Assembly: GCF_964020005.1 (NCBI RefSeq)
Contig: NZ_OZ026474.1
Location: 682,001 to 746,000, forward strand
Origin: Spiroplasma endosymbiont of Atherix ibis
Lineage (GTDB): Bacteria > Bacillota_I > Bacilli_A > Mycoplasmatales > Mycoplasmataceae
Reading direction: 5' to 3'
DNA: 64,000 nucleotides
Shown: positions 34,597-45,786 of the stretch, piece after piece
Position numbering within the stretch: the stretch's first letter is position 1
Layout: each line of letters begins with the position of its first letter
The notes under the pieces: model-generated
The model's input: the letters and a program-made list of their open reading frames with translations, nothing else
What the model was told of the DNA's origin: nothing
Databases searched by the model: none
Translations under genes and position numbers: made by a program

Positions 34597-37194
34597 TTAA
34601 TTATCTTTTCAAATATCACAACAAATTTTTGTTAATTGTTTAGTTCTTTTTTTGATATTATCTTCATAAAAATTATTAAAACTTCTTAAACCTGTTAATT
34701 CTAAAAATTCATCTTTATAACCTTTAAACTGATATGAATTAAGAATTTTTCCTTCTTTTGAATATTCATAAATTTTATTATTAAAAGTTTTATTTTGAAT
34801 TTTAGAGTTTGATTTACCTTCAATACACATTAAATTACCTAATTTATTTAAAAACTTAGTTTTTCATCTCTTTGCTTCTTCTAATGTTAATTCATGATCA
34901 CTTCATACAATTATATCTTGATATCACTCTTCATTAGGTTTTTGAGGAATTATATGTTCAAGCGTTCTTTTTTCATATTTTGTATCAATATAATTATAAT
35001 CATCTCCAAATAAGTTCTTATTATTAGATAAATAATTCTCTATTCTATATCCTATAAGAGTTGCTATTTTATTTGATATATCATATTCCATTAAACTATT
35101 TTTAAATCTTTCTAAAGAAATTCTATTATTTAATTCATCTTCATGTTCTCCTATAAATAATTTTCTTATAAAATCAGGAGTTATAATTCCATTTCCTAGC
35201 TCTTTTAAGATATTAAGATCAATATATTGAGAAAGGGATTGACCTTTATAATTGGAAACTTGAAGTCGTACTTCATATTTTTCTATTTCAAAAAAAACTT
35301 TTCTTATTTGTTTTGTAATTTCTTTATTTGTTTTATTGTTTTCATAATCAAAGTTTATTAAAATTTTCATTAATAGAGGATAATAAATTTCTCTACCTTC
35401 TAACATGGTTAAAATATCTTTAAATCTATATGTTAAATATTCTAATTTATTAAATGAATTAGAATCTGAAACAGAAATATACATATATATGTATTTACCT
35501 AAATCTATAAATAGTTTTCTAGATTCTTCAAAAGATTTTAAATTTCTATTATTAATAAAATCAGAAATTAAGGTTTCTTTAAAACTTTCAAAAGCTGAAT
35601 CAGCTTCATATTTTTTTTCTTTCAATCTTAAAAATACATTTATAAAACTATCCATTTTTGATGTAGGATTTTTAAAATTTTTAAATTTTGAAATAATTTC
35701 TTCTTCAAAAGTAAATTGTAACTGTTGTTCGTGTTTATCAACTATTTGATGATTTATATGCATAAACAAAAAATTTTTTATTAAATCCATAGTAGAAAGT
35801 TGTAAAGATTTAGTATTCAAATTTTCAAATAAAGTATATTCGTTTGAAATATGGTCTATAGTAACAGAGAGAATTAATTGTTCATAAATTTTTTTAAAAA
35901 AACTATTTAAATTGTTTTCATCAAAATTTCTAATCATATTAAAAACTGCAATTGAATTTGTAAATACTGAAGTTGTGGTTTCTTGAATTTGTTCACCTTT
36001 TATAATGTTGTTAAATGTTCTAAAATCACTGTTAGTATCTATTCTTTTAAAGGTCTTTGATATTGCATTTTCATCATATTGATCAAGATTAAATAAATTA
36101 TATAAAATATCGGGTATTTTATAATCCTTTATCAAATATACATTATATATTTGTCTTAAAATTATTAAACAAGTTGTTAATCTTTGTTGTCCATCAATTA
36201 ATTTATTGTTTAATCTATCTCTAAATGAAATAAATAATACAATACCTCCAATATAATGATATTTTCCAGAATCTAAATTTAAAATATCATTTAAAAGGCC
36301 TATTGCAAGTTTCTGATCTCAATTATATTGCCTTTGATAAATAGGAATTGCAATTTTTGAATTATCACCAGTTTTTAAAAAATAATGATTTATAAACTCT
36401 CCAAAAGAATAATTCTTTGAATAAATTAACTCTTCACCACTTCAATTCATAGGTAAATTTATAATATTTTCTTTACTAACTTTAAACCTTTTAAAATTAT
36501 CATAAATAAACATATTTTCTACATCATTGATTTTGTAATAATCAATTCACTCTTTTTCAAAAATATACTTATAACAGGCTTGAATTATTTTTTTATTATC
36601 ATAAATTCCTTTTACTTTATATGTTGTTAGCAATCTTTTAAGAGATTCATTATTTTTTATATCATCTAAATTATCAACTAAAAAATCTGCCTTATTATCA
36701 CATTTAGAAATAGCTTTATTAATTGTATTTTTTATCTTTTAATCAATATCATCATAAGTTAATTCATTTTGTATTAATGTAGCAATAGAAAATCCATTAT
36801 AAAAAGTGTGTTCATTTTTAAAACTGTATTCAGTATAACCATTTAGTCTTTTTTCAATAATTTCTCTTGCTTGTTTTTCTAAATCTTCGTCAAAACCATA
36901 TTCAACAATAAAATCATATTCAAAAAAAGTATCTAGTTTTTCAATGAATTCAGCATTTTTTAATTTAATAAATCCTAATGTACATCAAACTCTTAAAATT
37001 TGTACAAATGTACTTCTATCTCCTTTTTTAATTATATTAATATCTTTTTTATTTATTTTAACTTTTAATTCTTTTCCTGATGGAGTAAGAGAAAAATTTA
37101 AAATATCTCCTTTTTTAAAACAATTAGTTTTTATATAATCTTTTATATAAATATTAAAATTTGTTGCAATATTTCATGCGTTTCCTGATCTCAT
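34597..37194 (-). pseudogene. GmrSD-like DUF262/DUF1524 restriction protein with one nonsense codon
   Basis: 866 codons in one frame from ATG 37194. Residues 1-151 are an extra N-terminal domain, then TAA at 36741. In frame beyond it come the DUF262 motifs IPIYQRQYNW and LIDGQQRLTT (a ParB-like nucleotide-binding fold) and, near the C terminus, the DUF1524 HNH-like motif LEHIIPQ...LGNLMCIEG...NKTFNNKI. GmrSD proteins cleave glucosylated-hydroxymethylcytosine phage DNA. ATG overlaps the methyltransferase stop (TAATG), so the two are coupled. The nonsense codon is probably an old GAA. Internal restart cannot be excluded. Confidence 0.85.
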
Positions 37195-38447
37195 TATTTT
37201 TTTCCTTCTTTCATCATATTATTAAAAAGAGCTACCAATACATTTACTGCAATTGAATTTCCTGCTTGCCTATAAAGTATTTCTTTTCTTTTATTAAAGA
37301 CTGTAACCTTTTCAAAATCATCTTCTGTAAATCCCATTAATAAAAAAGTCTCTCTAGGAGTTAAAAATCTATAATTGGATTTACCCGTTTTTTCTAATTC
37401 TTTTATTATTTCTGTCTCCTTGAGAACAACAATACCTGCATTAGGGTGTCTATCTTGTTTTATTGTAATAGTTCTTACAAAACTAAGATATCTATGCTCT
37501 CCTTTTATAATTTGAAATATTTTAGGATTTTCTTTATACATTTTTCTTCTACTCGGTGTATTATTTGGCGAACAAATTTTAGCTTCATTTTTATATTTTT
37601 GTATTGAATAATTTATTTTTAAAATTTTTTTTAGTTGTTTATTAATTTTAAATTCTTTAGATACATCTTCAATATCATCTGAATCATTTATGAAATTTTC
37701 TATATCTAATAAAATTTCTTCATTTTTTAATATACTAATTGCAAATACTCTTTTTCTTTTTTGTGGTATTCCATATTTACTAGCATCTAATATATAAGTT
37801 TTTGTTTCATAACCTAAAAAAGCTAAAAACTCTAATCATTCAATATAATCATCTTTATGTTTATTAGATATCATATTTTTAACATTTTCCAATAATAAAT
37901 ATTTAGGTAATTTATTAAGTTTTTTTAATTCTTTAAGTATTCTTTCAATTTCTCATAGTAAACCACTTCTAGTATTAGACCCTTTTGCCATTCCTTGATT
38001 AAAACCATGAAAACTTCCTGCAACAGATAAATCTTGACAAGGAAAAGAATAAGTTAATAAATCAAACTCTCCAATATTATTAATAAGTGTTTTTCCAGTT
38101 ATTTCTAAAATACTTCCTTGATTATTGCAATTGATTAAAGAGCTATATAATAACTCTCTAACTTTTCTAGGTTGTCTTAATATAAATTTTTCATAAGCTG
38201 GTTTTTTTCCATCATTTGAAAGAGTATATTTTGCAATAAAGTTATTAATTTCATCATCGCCTAGCTTTTCTGCTATATTTTTATTATTATGATGTATAGC
38301 ATTATAACTTAAATTTGCTCAAATATCTCATTCACTTGTTCCAGCTATTTTATAGTCAAAACCCTCTACATTTTCTTTAAGTATTTCTAATGCTTTATGT
38401 TGTGCTCCAATACCAGCAAATGTTTCAAATACTCTTAATTTACTCAT
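37194..38447 (-). CDS. DNA (cytosine-5) methyltransferase
   Basis: 417 residues, uninterrupted. Motif I FETFAGIGA (7-15), motif IV PCQDLS with the catalytic Cys about 137, motif VI LLLENVKN, motif VIII QKRKRVF, a variable target-recognition region (about 240-330), motif IX-like RFLTPRE and motif X QAGNSIAVNV. Three TGA-Trp codons near the start. Modifies a specific DNA sequence; the target is not readable, but pairing with the Sau3AI-like enzyme would make GATC plausible. It is between the PLD-helicase and the GmrSD-like gene. No good ribosome site; a poly-A promoter-like element lies upstream. Confidence 0.93.
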
Positions 38448-38470
38448 AAAAAAATACCCCGCTAAGAGTA

Positions 38471-38497
38471 ATTTTAATTTTTTTTTTTTTTTTACAA
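38471..38497 (-). promoter_or_regulatory. Poly-A spacer promoter candidate of the methyltransferase
   Basis: Minus strand: TTGTAA (38497-38492), then the rest of an A16 run, then TAAAAT (38476-38471). Spacing 15 nt. It sits 24-50 nt upstream of the methyltransferase ATG and just past the helicase stop. The -35 is a weak match, so this is tentative. Confidence 0.4.
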
Positions 38498-38505
38498 GAG
38501 GTTAA

Positions 38506-41500
38506 CTAATTAATTTTAAAAATAAATTTTGGTTTTTTATGAATTTTTTTCTCAGATCCATTTTTAACTTCTTTTCTATCTATTATTTTTTCAATTTTTT
38601 CAATAAAAATTTTTGCCTTATCTCCCTTTTCACTTCTAAGTTTTTCATCTGAAAAGAAAATATAAGTTTTATATTCTTTTAAATTCATCATATTTTTTTG
38701 CACTTCTGTAATTTTATTTAAATCAAATTTTCAATCGTCTGGAGTATCTCAATATAAAATTTGCTTTTCATAATCATAAATATTACCATGTCCAAACTTT
38801 GTTGAAATTGTATTGGTTGAAGCATCAATTGCAAAAATTTTATCTTCTTTATTACTAATAATTCCCCCTACACCTTTACCTTTAAATTGATTATCTTTTA
38901 TTGTAATAGAACATAATGCTTGAAATTGATTATGATTTAAATGCAAACCTTTAAAACTTTCAATTTCATTATTTAAAATTTTTTTTAATAATTTCTCATT
39001 ATTTAATTTAAATTTTAATAAGAAAGTAATTTCTTTTAAAAGAATCTCATTTTCAGGATTAAAAATAGATTTAAAAGCAAAATTTAAATCATAGTAAAAA
39101 TTATCTTTTTTTGTTGGTGAATAATAAAAAGAAGCTAAAAATACTTTGTTTACAAGTTTATTATTTGAAATTTTTTTATTCTCTATTATTTTTAAAATTT
39201 CTTTAATTAAATTTTCATTATTAAAGAAAATAAATTGACGAATTCGTGTTGGATTATTAGCTATTTGATTTTCTTTAAAATATGTTTTTTCAAGATTATA
39301 AAATTCATAGATACTAACTTCTTTATCTTTAAAAAATGATTCATAATCTTCAAATATTCCAGTTCTATATTCATCAATAATTGCTACATATAAATTATGT
39401 TTTTCATACTCTTTAAGTTTTTTCAAGAAATCTTCTTTAATAAATTTTGAAAGTATAAAATTACAATCTCCTGGTAAAAAGTTATTAATATGATCTATAT
39501 TTTTTTCAAATTCACTTATTTTTAAGTCACTTGTAAGAACATTAAAAGCCATTAAAGGATTATATTTTTTATTTACTTTAATATCAACATTATTTACAAA
39601 ATCATATATTTGTAATCTTTTATCAGTAACTTTTATCAATCCTCTACCAAGCTGTTGCAAATAAATTAAAATAGAAGCAGTTGGTCTTAAAAACATTACA
39701 GTATCTATTTCAGGAACATCCACACCTTCATTTAAAATATCTCTTACACAAAGAAAATTTATTTTTCCACTTTTAAAGTCTCTTAATATTTTTTGTCTTT
39801 TTTCTTTTGTAATTTTTTCAGAAACTAAAAATTCGCTTCTTTCTCCCTTTTCATTTAAGTATTGTGATAAATCTTGTGCATGTTATATTGAATTACAAAA
39901 TAATATAGCTTTAATATTTCTAGAATTTGTACCTATATATTTTTTTATGATTTTCATAAATGAATTCATGTCTCTCTTTAATATTTAAAACTTTATTTAA
40001 TTTTTCAGTTTTCAAAATATCTATATTTGTTAAATCAATTGAATCATCTTTTATAAAAAAATAATCAAAATCACTTAATAATTCTTTTTCAATAGCTTCA
40101 AGTAATCTTAAATTTGCTGCGTATTAATCATCAAAATAAATATTTACATTTACATTATCAGTTCTTTCTGGAGTTGCAGTTAATCCAAATATTTGTTTAG
40201 TGTTTGGAAGTACTAATAAATATATTTCTTTAAATGTATCTGCTTCAACGTGGTGTGCTTCATCAAAAACTACAACATCAAATTTCTTATTTATTAGCTT
40301 TTCTTTTCTTCTTATTAAAGTTTCTGTATTTGTAAATATTCAATTTTCTTTTAATATATCAACATTATTATTTCTACTATCATAAAATTCCAAGCCAAAA
40401 TCATAAATTTCAAGATAATCTCTAAAATCTTTAACAGTTTGATCAAGTATTTCTTTTGAAGGAGCTATATACAATAAACTTGGTTCTTCTTTTTTTCAAA
40501 GATTTGCAAGAGCCTCATATGTAAAAATCATGGTTTTAGTTTTACCTGTTCCTGTAGCCATGACAAGTAAGTGTTTATTTTTTCCATTATTCACTCTATT
40601 TAAAATATTTTCTACAATGTCTTTTTGATAAGTATATGGATCTATTCCTTTATTTTTTGTATTTAATCTTTCAAACTGAATTGACATATTTTCTTCATTT
40701 TCTAATATAGAAACATTAATTTCTTCTAATTTATTATTTTCTAATTTTTGATGCATTATTATTTGTTGAATCTGTTCATTATCTTTTATATCAATTAAAT
40801 CACTTGATTTAAACAAGTCATCAAATTCTTTTCTATATTCTTCAATAATTTTTTTATCTTTAAATTCACTAATTCTTAAGTTATGTTCTTTTCCAGTTAC
40901 TAAACCTGTTTTTGTAAAATTACTACTTCCAACATATAAAGAACTAAAGTCATTTTCTCTATTAAATAAATAAGATTTTATATGTAATCTTTTTTCACTT
41001 TTTTTAAATATATTTTCTATTTTAACTTGAATTATATTACTATAGTCATTAACTAGTTTTATTAAATCTTCTAAAGCTAAAAATTTTGAAGTACCATCAT
41101 ATGTTGTTGCTATTATTTTTAAGGATTTTATGCTTGAATTATTTTCTAAACTATTTCTTAATATATTTATCATATGATTTGAAATAAAAGGCGAAATTAT
41201 TTGAATATCATTTGATGTTTCAAATTCCTTATTTAAATTAGATCATAAATTCTTTTTAATAAGTTTATTTGTACTTATCTCTTCTAATCTATTAATTTTA
41301 ACCTCTTTCTTTACTGCTCTTAATGAAGTTCACTTATCTTCCTTTATTAAATTATTTAAAAATATTATTTTATCTTCTATTGTATTAAAATTAGATAAAT
41401 TTTCTTTAATATGTCTAGAAAATTGATTTGCTAATCATTCATCATCAATATTTTCTAATTCTCTAATATCATCTTCTTGAAAAAATGGTAGTTATTTTTC

Positions 41501-41542
41501 TCTAATTAAAAGATCATATATTCCCTTTTTAAATTTTTCCAT
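38506..41542 (-). pseudogene. PLD-nuclease/DEAD-box helicase (DUF3427-like) defence protein, broken
   Basis: About 1013 codons. Residues 120-220 hold a phospholipase-D nuclease motif (LHIKSYLF...YVGSSNFTKTGL). Then an SF2 helicase with Walker A MATGTGKTKT, DEAH box VVFDEAHH, motif III GLTATPERTD, and motif VI LQQLGRGLIK (normally GRGLR). A long C-terminal region of the DUF3427 type follows. Broken by TAA at 41494, 40126 and 39885 and by a two-base loss in GAGAGA near 39970. The stops fall where Glu is expected (for example FCNSI-stop-HAQ). Such proteins accompany restriction systems. First gene of an operon with the methyltransferase and GmrSD-like protein. Confidence 0.85.
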
Positions 41543-41601
41543 AAAAAATACCTCTATATAAAAAGTTTAACAGGATTAACTTTTTAAATAAATACATAAT
41601 A

Positions 41602-41626
41602 AAAAAAGTAGACAATCTACTTTTTT
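41602..41626 (-). terminator. Terminator after 41671-42228
   Basis: AAAAAAGTAGA, 3-nt loop CAA, TCTACTTTTTT: 11-bp perfect stem with T run. It lies 45 nt past the stop of the upstream minus-strand gene and 60 nt upstream of the helicase. Confidence 0.82.
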
Positions 41627-41670
41627 ATTTAAGTTAATTTAAAATGCTTTTATATTTTCTCTTTAATTTT

Positions 41671-42228
41671 TTATGCTAATAATTCATCTGATTTTGTTAA
41701 AAAATCTGAATTTAAATCAAATGCTGTTAAATCAATTTCAGATGAGTATGAATCCTTTTGGTTTTCAACTTCTTTTGAATTTAATAAAAGCATATAACTT
41801 TTAATTTCTAAAATAAGGTTTTCTAAATCATTATAAACATCTAATTTTTCACTATCACTTTTATTCATTAAATCTACTTTTTGATTTAATTGATTAATTT
41901 TATTTTGCACTAAAATTTTAATTTTCTTATTTTCAAACTCATTTTCAACTTTTTTATCAATAATTGTTAATTGATTTTCTAAATTAAAACTTATATCATT
42001 TAAACTATTTTCTAAATTATTTGAACATTCATCTTCTAATGAAAAATCATTTTTTTGTTCTTTTTTAAAATTTGTATTTAAAAAGTTACTTTTATTATTA
42101 TAAGTATATTTTTTTAAACTATTAATATGCATTACTGCTTGATGAAGATATTTATACTTTGCAATTACAATATTGCCAATTAAATTAATAACAAAAAAAT
42201 CTTCTTGTATTTTTTTTATAAAACACAT
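41671..42228 (-). CDS. Hypothetical acidic coiled-coil protein
   Basis: 185 residues with no interruption. ATG 42228 has a strong GGAGGG site 5 nt upstream and the gene ends before a strong terminator, so it is a real transcription unit. An N-terminal beta-like part (FFVINLIGNIVIAKYKYLHQ) precedes a long Asn/Lys/Glu-rich helical region. No signal peptide or membrane segment. Codon composition resembles the neighbours. Function unknown; lies beside the defence operon. Confidence 0.65.
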   Translation of the reverse strand: MCFIKKIQEDFFVINLIGNIVIAKYKYLHQAVMHINSLKKYTYNNKSNFLNTNFKKEQKNDFSLEDECSNNLENSLNDISFNLENQLTIIDKKVENEFENKKIKILVQNKINQLNQKVDLMNKSDSEKLDVYNDLENLILEIKSYMLLLNSKEVENQKDSYSSEIDLTAFDLNSDFLTKSDELLA

Positions 42229-42332
42229 AAAATTCCCTCCTTAAATAAGTAAAGTTTCTACTAACCATTGCTATTATATCAAATTACAAAGCAATATCAT
42301 TTTTAATTTTAATTAGATTAATGAAAATAAAA

Positions 42333-42354
42333 AAATGTAGAATAATCTACATTT
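42333..42354 (-). terminator. Hairpin terminator
   Basis: AAATGTAGA, 4-nt loop, TCTACATTT: 9-bp stem followed by TTTTTATTTT on the minus strand. It would end the transcript running from the PTS through the small membrane protein. Confidence 0.72.
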
Positions 42355-42381
42355 ACAACATCTCAATAAAGTTACATTTTA

Positions 42382-42634
42382 TTAAATTTGAACAAATTCA
42401 AATTTAATCTTATAATTTACATCTTGAGTTACTTCTCAAAGTTTTTATAATTTCTGTTATAAATTCTTTATTATTAACTGTGATACTTCTCTCTAATAAT
42501 TATTATCTCAGGATTTAAAAAGTTAATTGAATTGAATACCACTTCTTTAGAAAATTTCACGCTCTTAATTTAAAAGCATTATTATTTTATTCTTTTCTAA
42601 TAGTTTAAAGTTATTTTTAAATATTTGATCAAAA
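42382..42634 (-). pseudogene. Possible ROK-family sugar kinase remnant
   Basis: A short stretch reading EVVFNSINFLNPEIIII is typical of the C-terminal part of ROK kinases/regulators (..NPE.I..GG). It is followed by several stops and frame changes, with further coding-like pieces (NNKEFITEIIKTL) in another frame. Only the last quarter of a gene is left. The call rests on one motif, but the location next to a PTS operon is compatible. Confidence 0.35.
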
Positions 42635-42829
42635 TTAAAAGAAACATCCACAAACTATTATTAATAAACCTGATACAAATAAGATTATAGGAATACTGTC
42701 TAAAAAATACTTTACAATACCTTTTTTTATACAGAAATTATTATTTTGTTTTTTCAATAAAAAATATGATAAGAAACCTAAAACTATCAATAATAATCCA
42801 AAAAATACATATATTAATATACTAGTCAT
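42635..42829 (-). CDS. Small two-helix membrane protein
   Basis: 64 residues. Two hydrophobic helices (residues 3-24 and 42-62) linked by a basic loop KKQNNNFCIKKG. The start overlaps the last 8 nt of the MreB-like gene, so it is cotranscribed. No homologue recognised. Confidence 0.55.
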   Translation of the reverse strand: MTSILIYVFFGLLLIVLGFLSYFLLKKQNNNFCIKKGIVKYFLDSIPIILFVSGLLIIVCGCFF

Positions 42830-43544
42830 ATATTTTTATTAGCTTACTCATATTTTCGTTGTATTCAAATTCTGAATTATTTATTATGTTTAAAAGGTTT
42901 TTATAAAAAATATCAATATTTTCTAATAATAATTTATTATCTAAATTTTTAATTAGAATATTTTTTCCTGTATCTATTTCTTTTATTTCTATATCTAATT
43001 TTTTATTTTCACTTAAATCATTAAATAACTTCATTGTTTTAGAAGTATTTAATAAACCATTTTTATTTAAATAAAAGAATCTATTTAAATATCTTAAAAT
43101 TTTAATTATTCCTAAATCAAAGTAATTTATTATTTTAGAAGTTAAATTAAAGACATTAGTTTCTAAATTTCTAACCTCTAAATAAATTTCTTTGTTAGAT
43201 ATTATTTTAATAAAATCAATAACATCAATTAAATCAATTTTCCCTTTGATATTATTTTCTCTTATACAGTATCTGTTTACAAGATAAGCTTGTTTTATAT
43301 TTAGTTTCTTTAAAATATAGTCTAAAAGTATATTTAAATCATCAATTGAAGTCACTTGTAAACTTTCAACAGGAACAATAGCTAATAAATTTATATTATC
43401 TGATAAATGTTCTTTTGCTTGTTTGCCTATATAAAGTAATTTTTCATTTTTTAAATCTCTTAAAATCATTGAAGATTCTCTATGAATTACTTTTTGATCT
43501 TTATAAACTAATATTTCGTTTCAATCAATATCTATATAATGCAT
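42822..43544 (-). CDS. Divergent MreB/actin-like protein
   Basis: 240 residues; ATG 43544 with GAGGTG 6 nt upstream; a TGA-Trp at residue 8. The N terminus (YIDIDWNEILVYKDQKVI...YIGKQAKEHL) matches the start of MreB (IGIDLGTANTLVY...GKEAKEML), and NINLLAIVPVE follows the next strand. The phosphate-1 loop is degenerate and the protein is about 100 residues short of MreB. The rest does not show the second phosphate or adenosine motifs clearly. Probably a non-canonical actin-fold protein. It overlaps the phosphatase gene by 13 nt. Confidence 0.5.
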
Positions 43545-44050
43545 TCTAATTCACCTCAGCTTTTTGTTGATAAATCTTTTATTTGATTAAAAGGAAAATT
43601 ATGTTTTAAAAAACTGTAAACTCCAAAATTTAACTTCATAAAAGAATAAAATTGATCTATATACTTTGTTAAGGCTTTTTGAAAATTATCATTTCTAATT
43701 TAACCTTTAATAACTAAATAAACAAATATAACTGATGAGCTTCTAGAAACTCCCAATTGACAGTGAGTATAGATATAATTTTTATTAACATTTTCTTCAA
43801 TAAATTTAATTGCTGAAGCAAATAAAATATTGTTAAAATCTCTTTCACTGTGAGAATCTAATAAATTTATAGCTAATTTTGTTTTTGTTTTAACAAAATT
43901 ATCTTTATTACAATACTCTATTTGTTCTTCTTTTTGATTTAGCAATATATCATAATAAATATTGCTTATTTTTAATTGAAAATTAGCATCTACTTTATTT
44001 GAAAATTGATCTCCAAGATATAAATTATTTAAAATTTTTTTAAAAGCCAT
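43532..44050 (-). pseudogene. Dual-specificity protein phosphatase with internal TAA
   Basis: 173 codons from ATG 44050. Residues 1-115 include the phosphatase loop HCQLGVSRSS (C-x5-R-S) and the general-acid-region aspartate in NLLDSHSE. TAA at 43702 is followed in the same frame by IRNDNFQKALTKY and FPFNQIKDLSTKSW, the expected C-terminal helices of the fold, to TAG 43532. The loop is complete before the stop, so a truncated protein could retain residual structure. The start is 1 nt from the PTS gene stop. Regulatory Ser/Tyr phosphatase in an operon with a PTS gene. Confidence 0.75.
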
Positions 44051-44051
44051 A

Positions 44052-45701
44052 TTAGTCCTCCAATCCTAAATATTCTTTTGCCAATGTTGCAATATTTGTA
44101 ACTCTACCTCCATAAATAATTTGATATTGATCTGCTATTTGTTTAATTCCAAAAGGATTAGTTTTATTTATAATATCTTCATTAAATTTTGTTTTATCAT
44201 ATAAAGTTACTCTCAATCTTGTAATACAGTTAGTTAAGACTTTTATATTTTCTTTACCATCTAAACCTTTAACAATAATTTCTATTTCTTCTAAATCTTT
44301 ATTTTTTTGAGTTTTTTCTAAATTCTTATTTTCTATTTTATTTTCATTCTCATTATTTTGTGTTTTTTTAATATCCATACCAATTAAAGCAGCTTTTCCA
44401 TCTCTTCCTGGTGTATTTAAATTAAAGTATTTAATTGAGAAATAAAATGTAGTAAAATAAACTCCCACCATTATTGGCCCTATTATAAATACACCTCAAA
44501 CATTTTGAATATTTTTAAAATTTACTCCATTAACAGCAATTCAAGTTATTAAACCACTTCCCCTAGTTGAAACTTGAGCAAAATTGCAAACATACATCAA
44601 AAGATATGTAATACCTGTAAATAGTATATGAAGTGCATACAATCAAGGTGCTGTAAATAAAAATGTAAACTCTATTGGTTCAGTTGTTCCGGCTAAAAAT
44701 TAAGCCATCATTGCTGAAATTATAGAACTTCCAACTATTTTTCTATTAGCTTTTGGAATAATAAAGTATAGAGCAAGTGAAGCTCCCAATAAACTAAACA
44801 TATTTGTTGGAAATGTTCCATTTATAATTCAAGTATTTTTTGCAGTAATAAATTGATTTGCACCCAATTTAGCAATTGCTACATTATAAATCCCTTCAAT
44901 AGTTTTTCCTGTTGGATCAATTCATGTTGTTCCAACAGATGTGTAATATAAAAAGTAATTGACAACTTAATGTAATCCAAAAGGAATTAAAGCTCTATTT
45001 GCCATTCCATATAAAAATGGCGAAGCAGGACCCATTGATGCCAATCCTTTTACAAATGAAACTAAACCTTTTGAAATATAAATTTAACAAATTCCTAAAG
45101 GCATTCCTATAAATCAGGCAACTAAAGTAGAAGCAACGGGTGAAAATATAGGTCCACCAAAGAATGCTAAATATTTTGGAAATTTTAATTTATAAGTATA
45201 TTTATGAACAATAAATCCGATCAATCCTGCAATCATTCCCCCAAATGCATTATATTGAAAGGACATAACACCAAATATAATTGCTAATCCATTTATTTTT
45301 GGACCATCACCAACTAACATTTCAGGATAAATTGAATTAATCATTAAATTAGCTGAAAAGTGCATTGCAGCATATGCCATTAAAACTGAAAGTGCAGCAG
45401 CTATTTTTTCAGATTTAGCCAATCCTGCTGCTAATCCAATTGCAACTAAAAAATCTATATTTGTAATTGCTATCATACCAATATTTTTAATAGCATCAGC
45501 TATTATTTTGACAGTTCCTTCATAAGTTCCAGCTTGAGTTGCTATTACTTGCATAGCATAGCCTAAAGAGCCAATTAATGCTAATAAAGGAATTACTGTT
45601 ACTGGAACCAATATTGCTCTTCCAAAAGATTCCATACCACTTCGATTTTTAGATAAACCTTTTTTAAACCTTAATCAATGAACATTATCTATTTCTTTCA
45701 T
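44052..45701 (-). pseudogene. PTS glucose/GlcNAc-type EIICB permease, three nonsense codons
   Basis: 549 codons, one frame. ATG 45701 follows GGAGGTAAG. The EIIC domain begins GMESFGRAILVPVTVIP and has ten hydrophobic segments and the family signature LAGTTEPIEF; the EIIB domain near residue 493 carries the phosphorylated Cys in LTNCITRLR. TAA codons at 45086 (LGIC-stop), 44969 (GLH-stop-VV) and 44702 (MMA-stop-FLAG) break the EIIC part. It imports and phosphorylates glucose, GlcNAc or related sugars. Substrate cannot be fixed; an RpiR-type regulator sits just upstream. Confidence 0.9.
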
Positions 45702-45786
45702 TTTTTTCTTACCTCCACATTTATTTAATAATAAATATGAAAAAGTATTTAAAAAGTTTCTTTCCTTTTTTCTTAAAATATCGAAA

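Noticed and set aside
35405-35749. Plus-strand open frame inside the GmrSD-like gene, and similar frames at 5950, 17265, 37 kb and 40.2 kb
   Set aside because: They are antisense to well-supported genes, lack ribosome sites and have hydrophobic composition that simply mirrors Lys/Glu/Asn-rich coding on the other strand.
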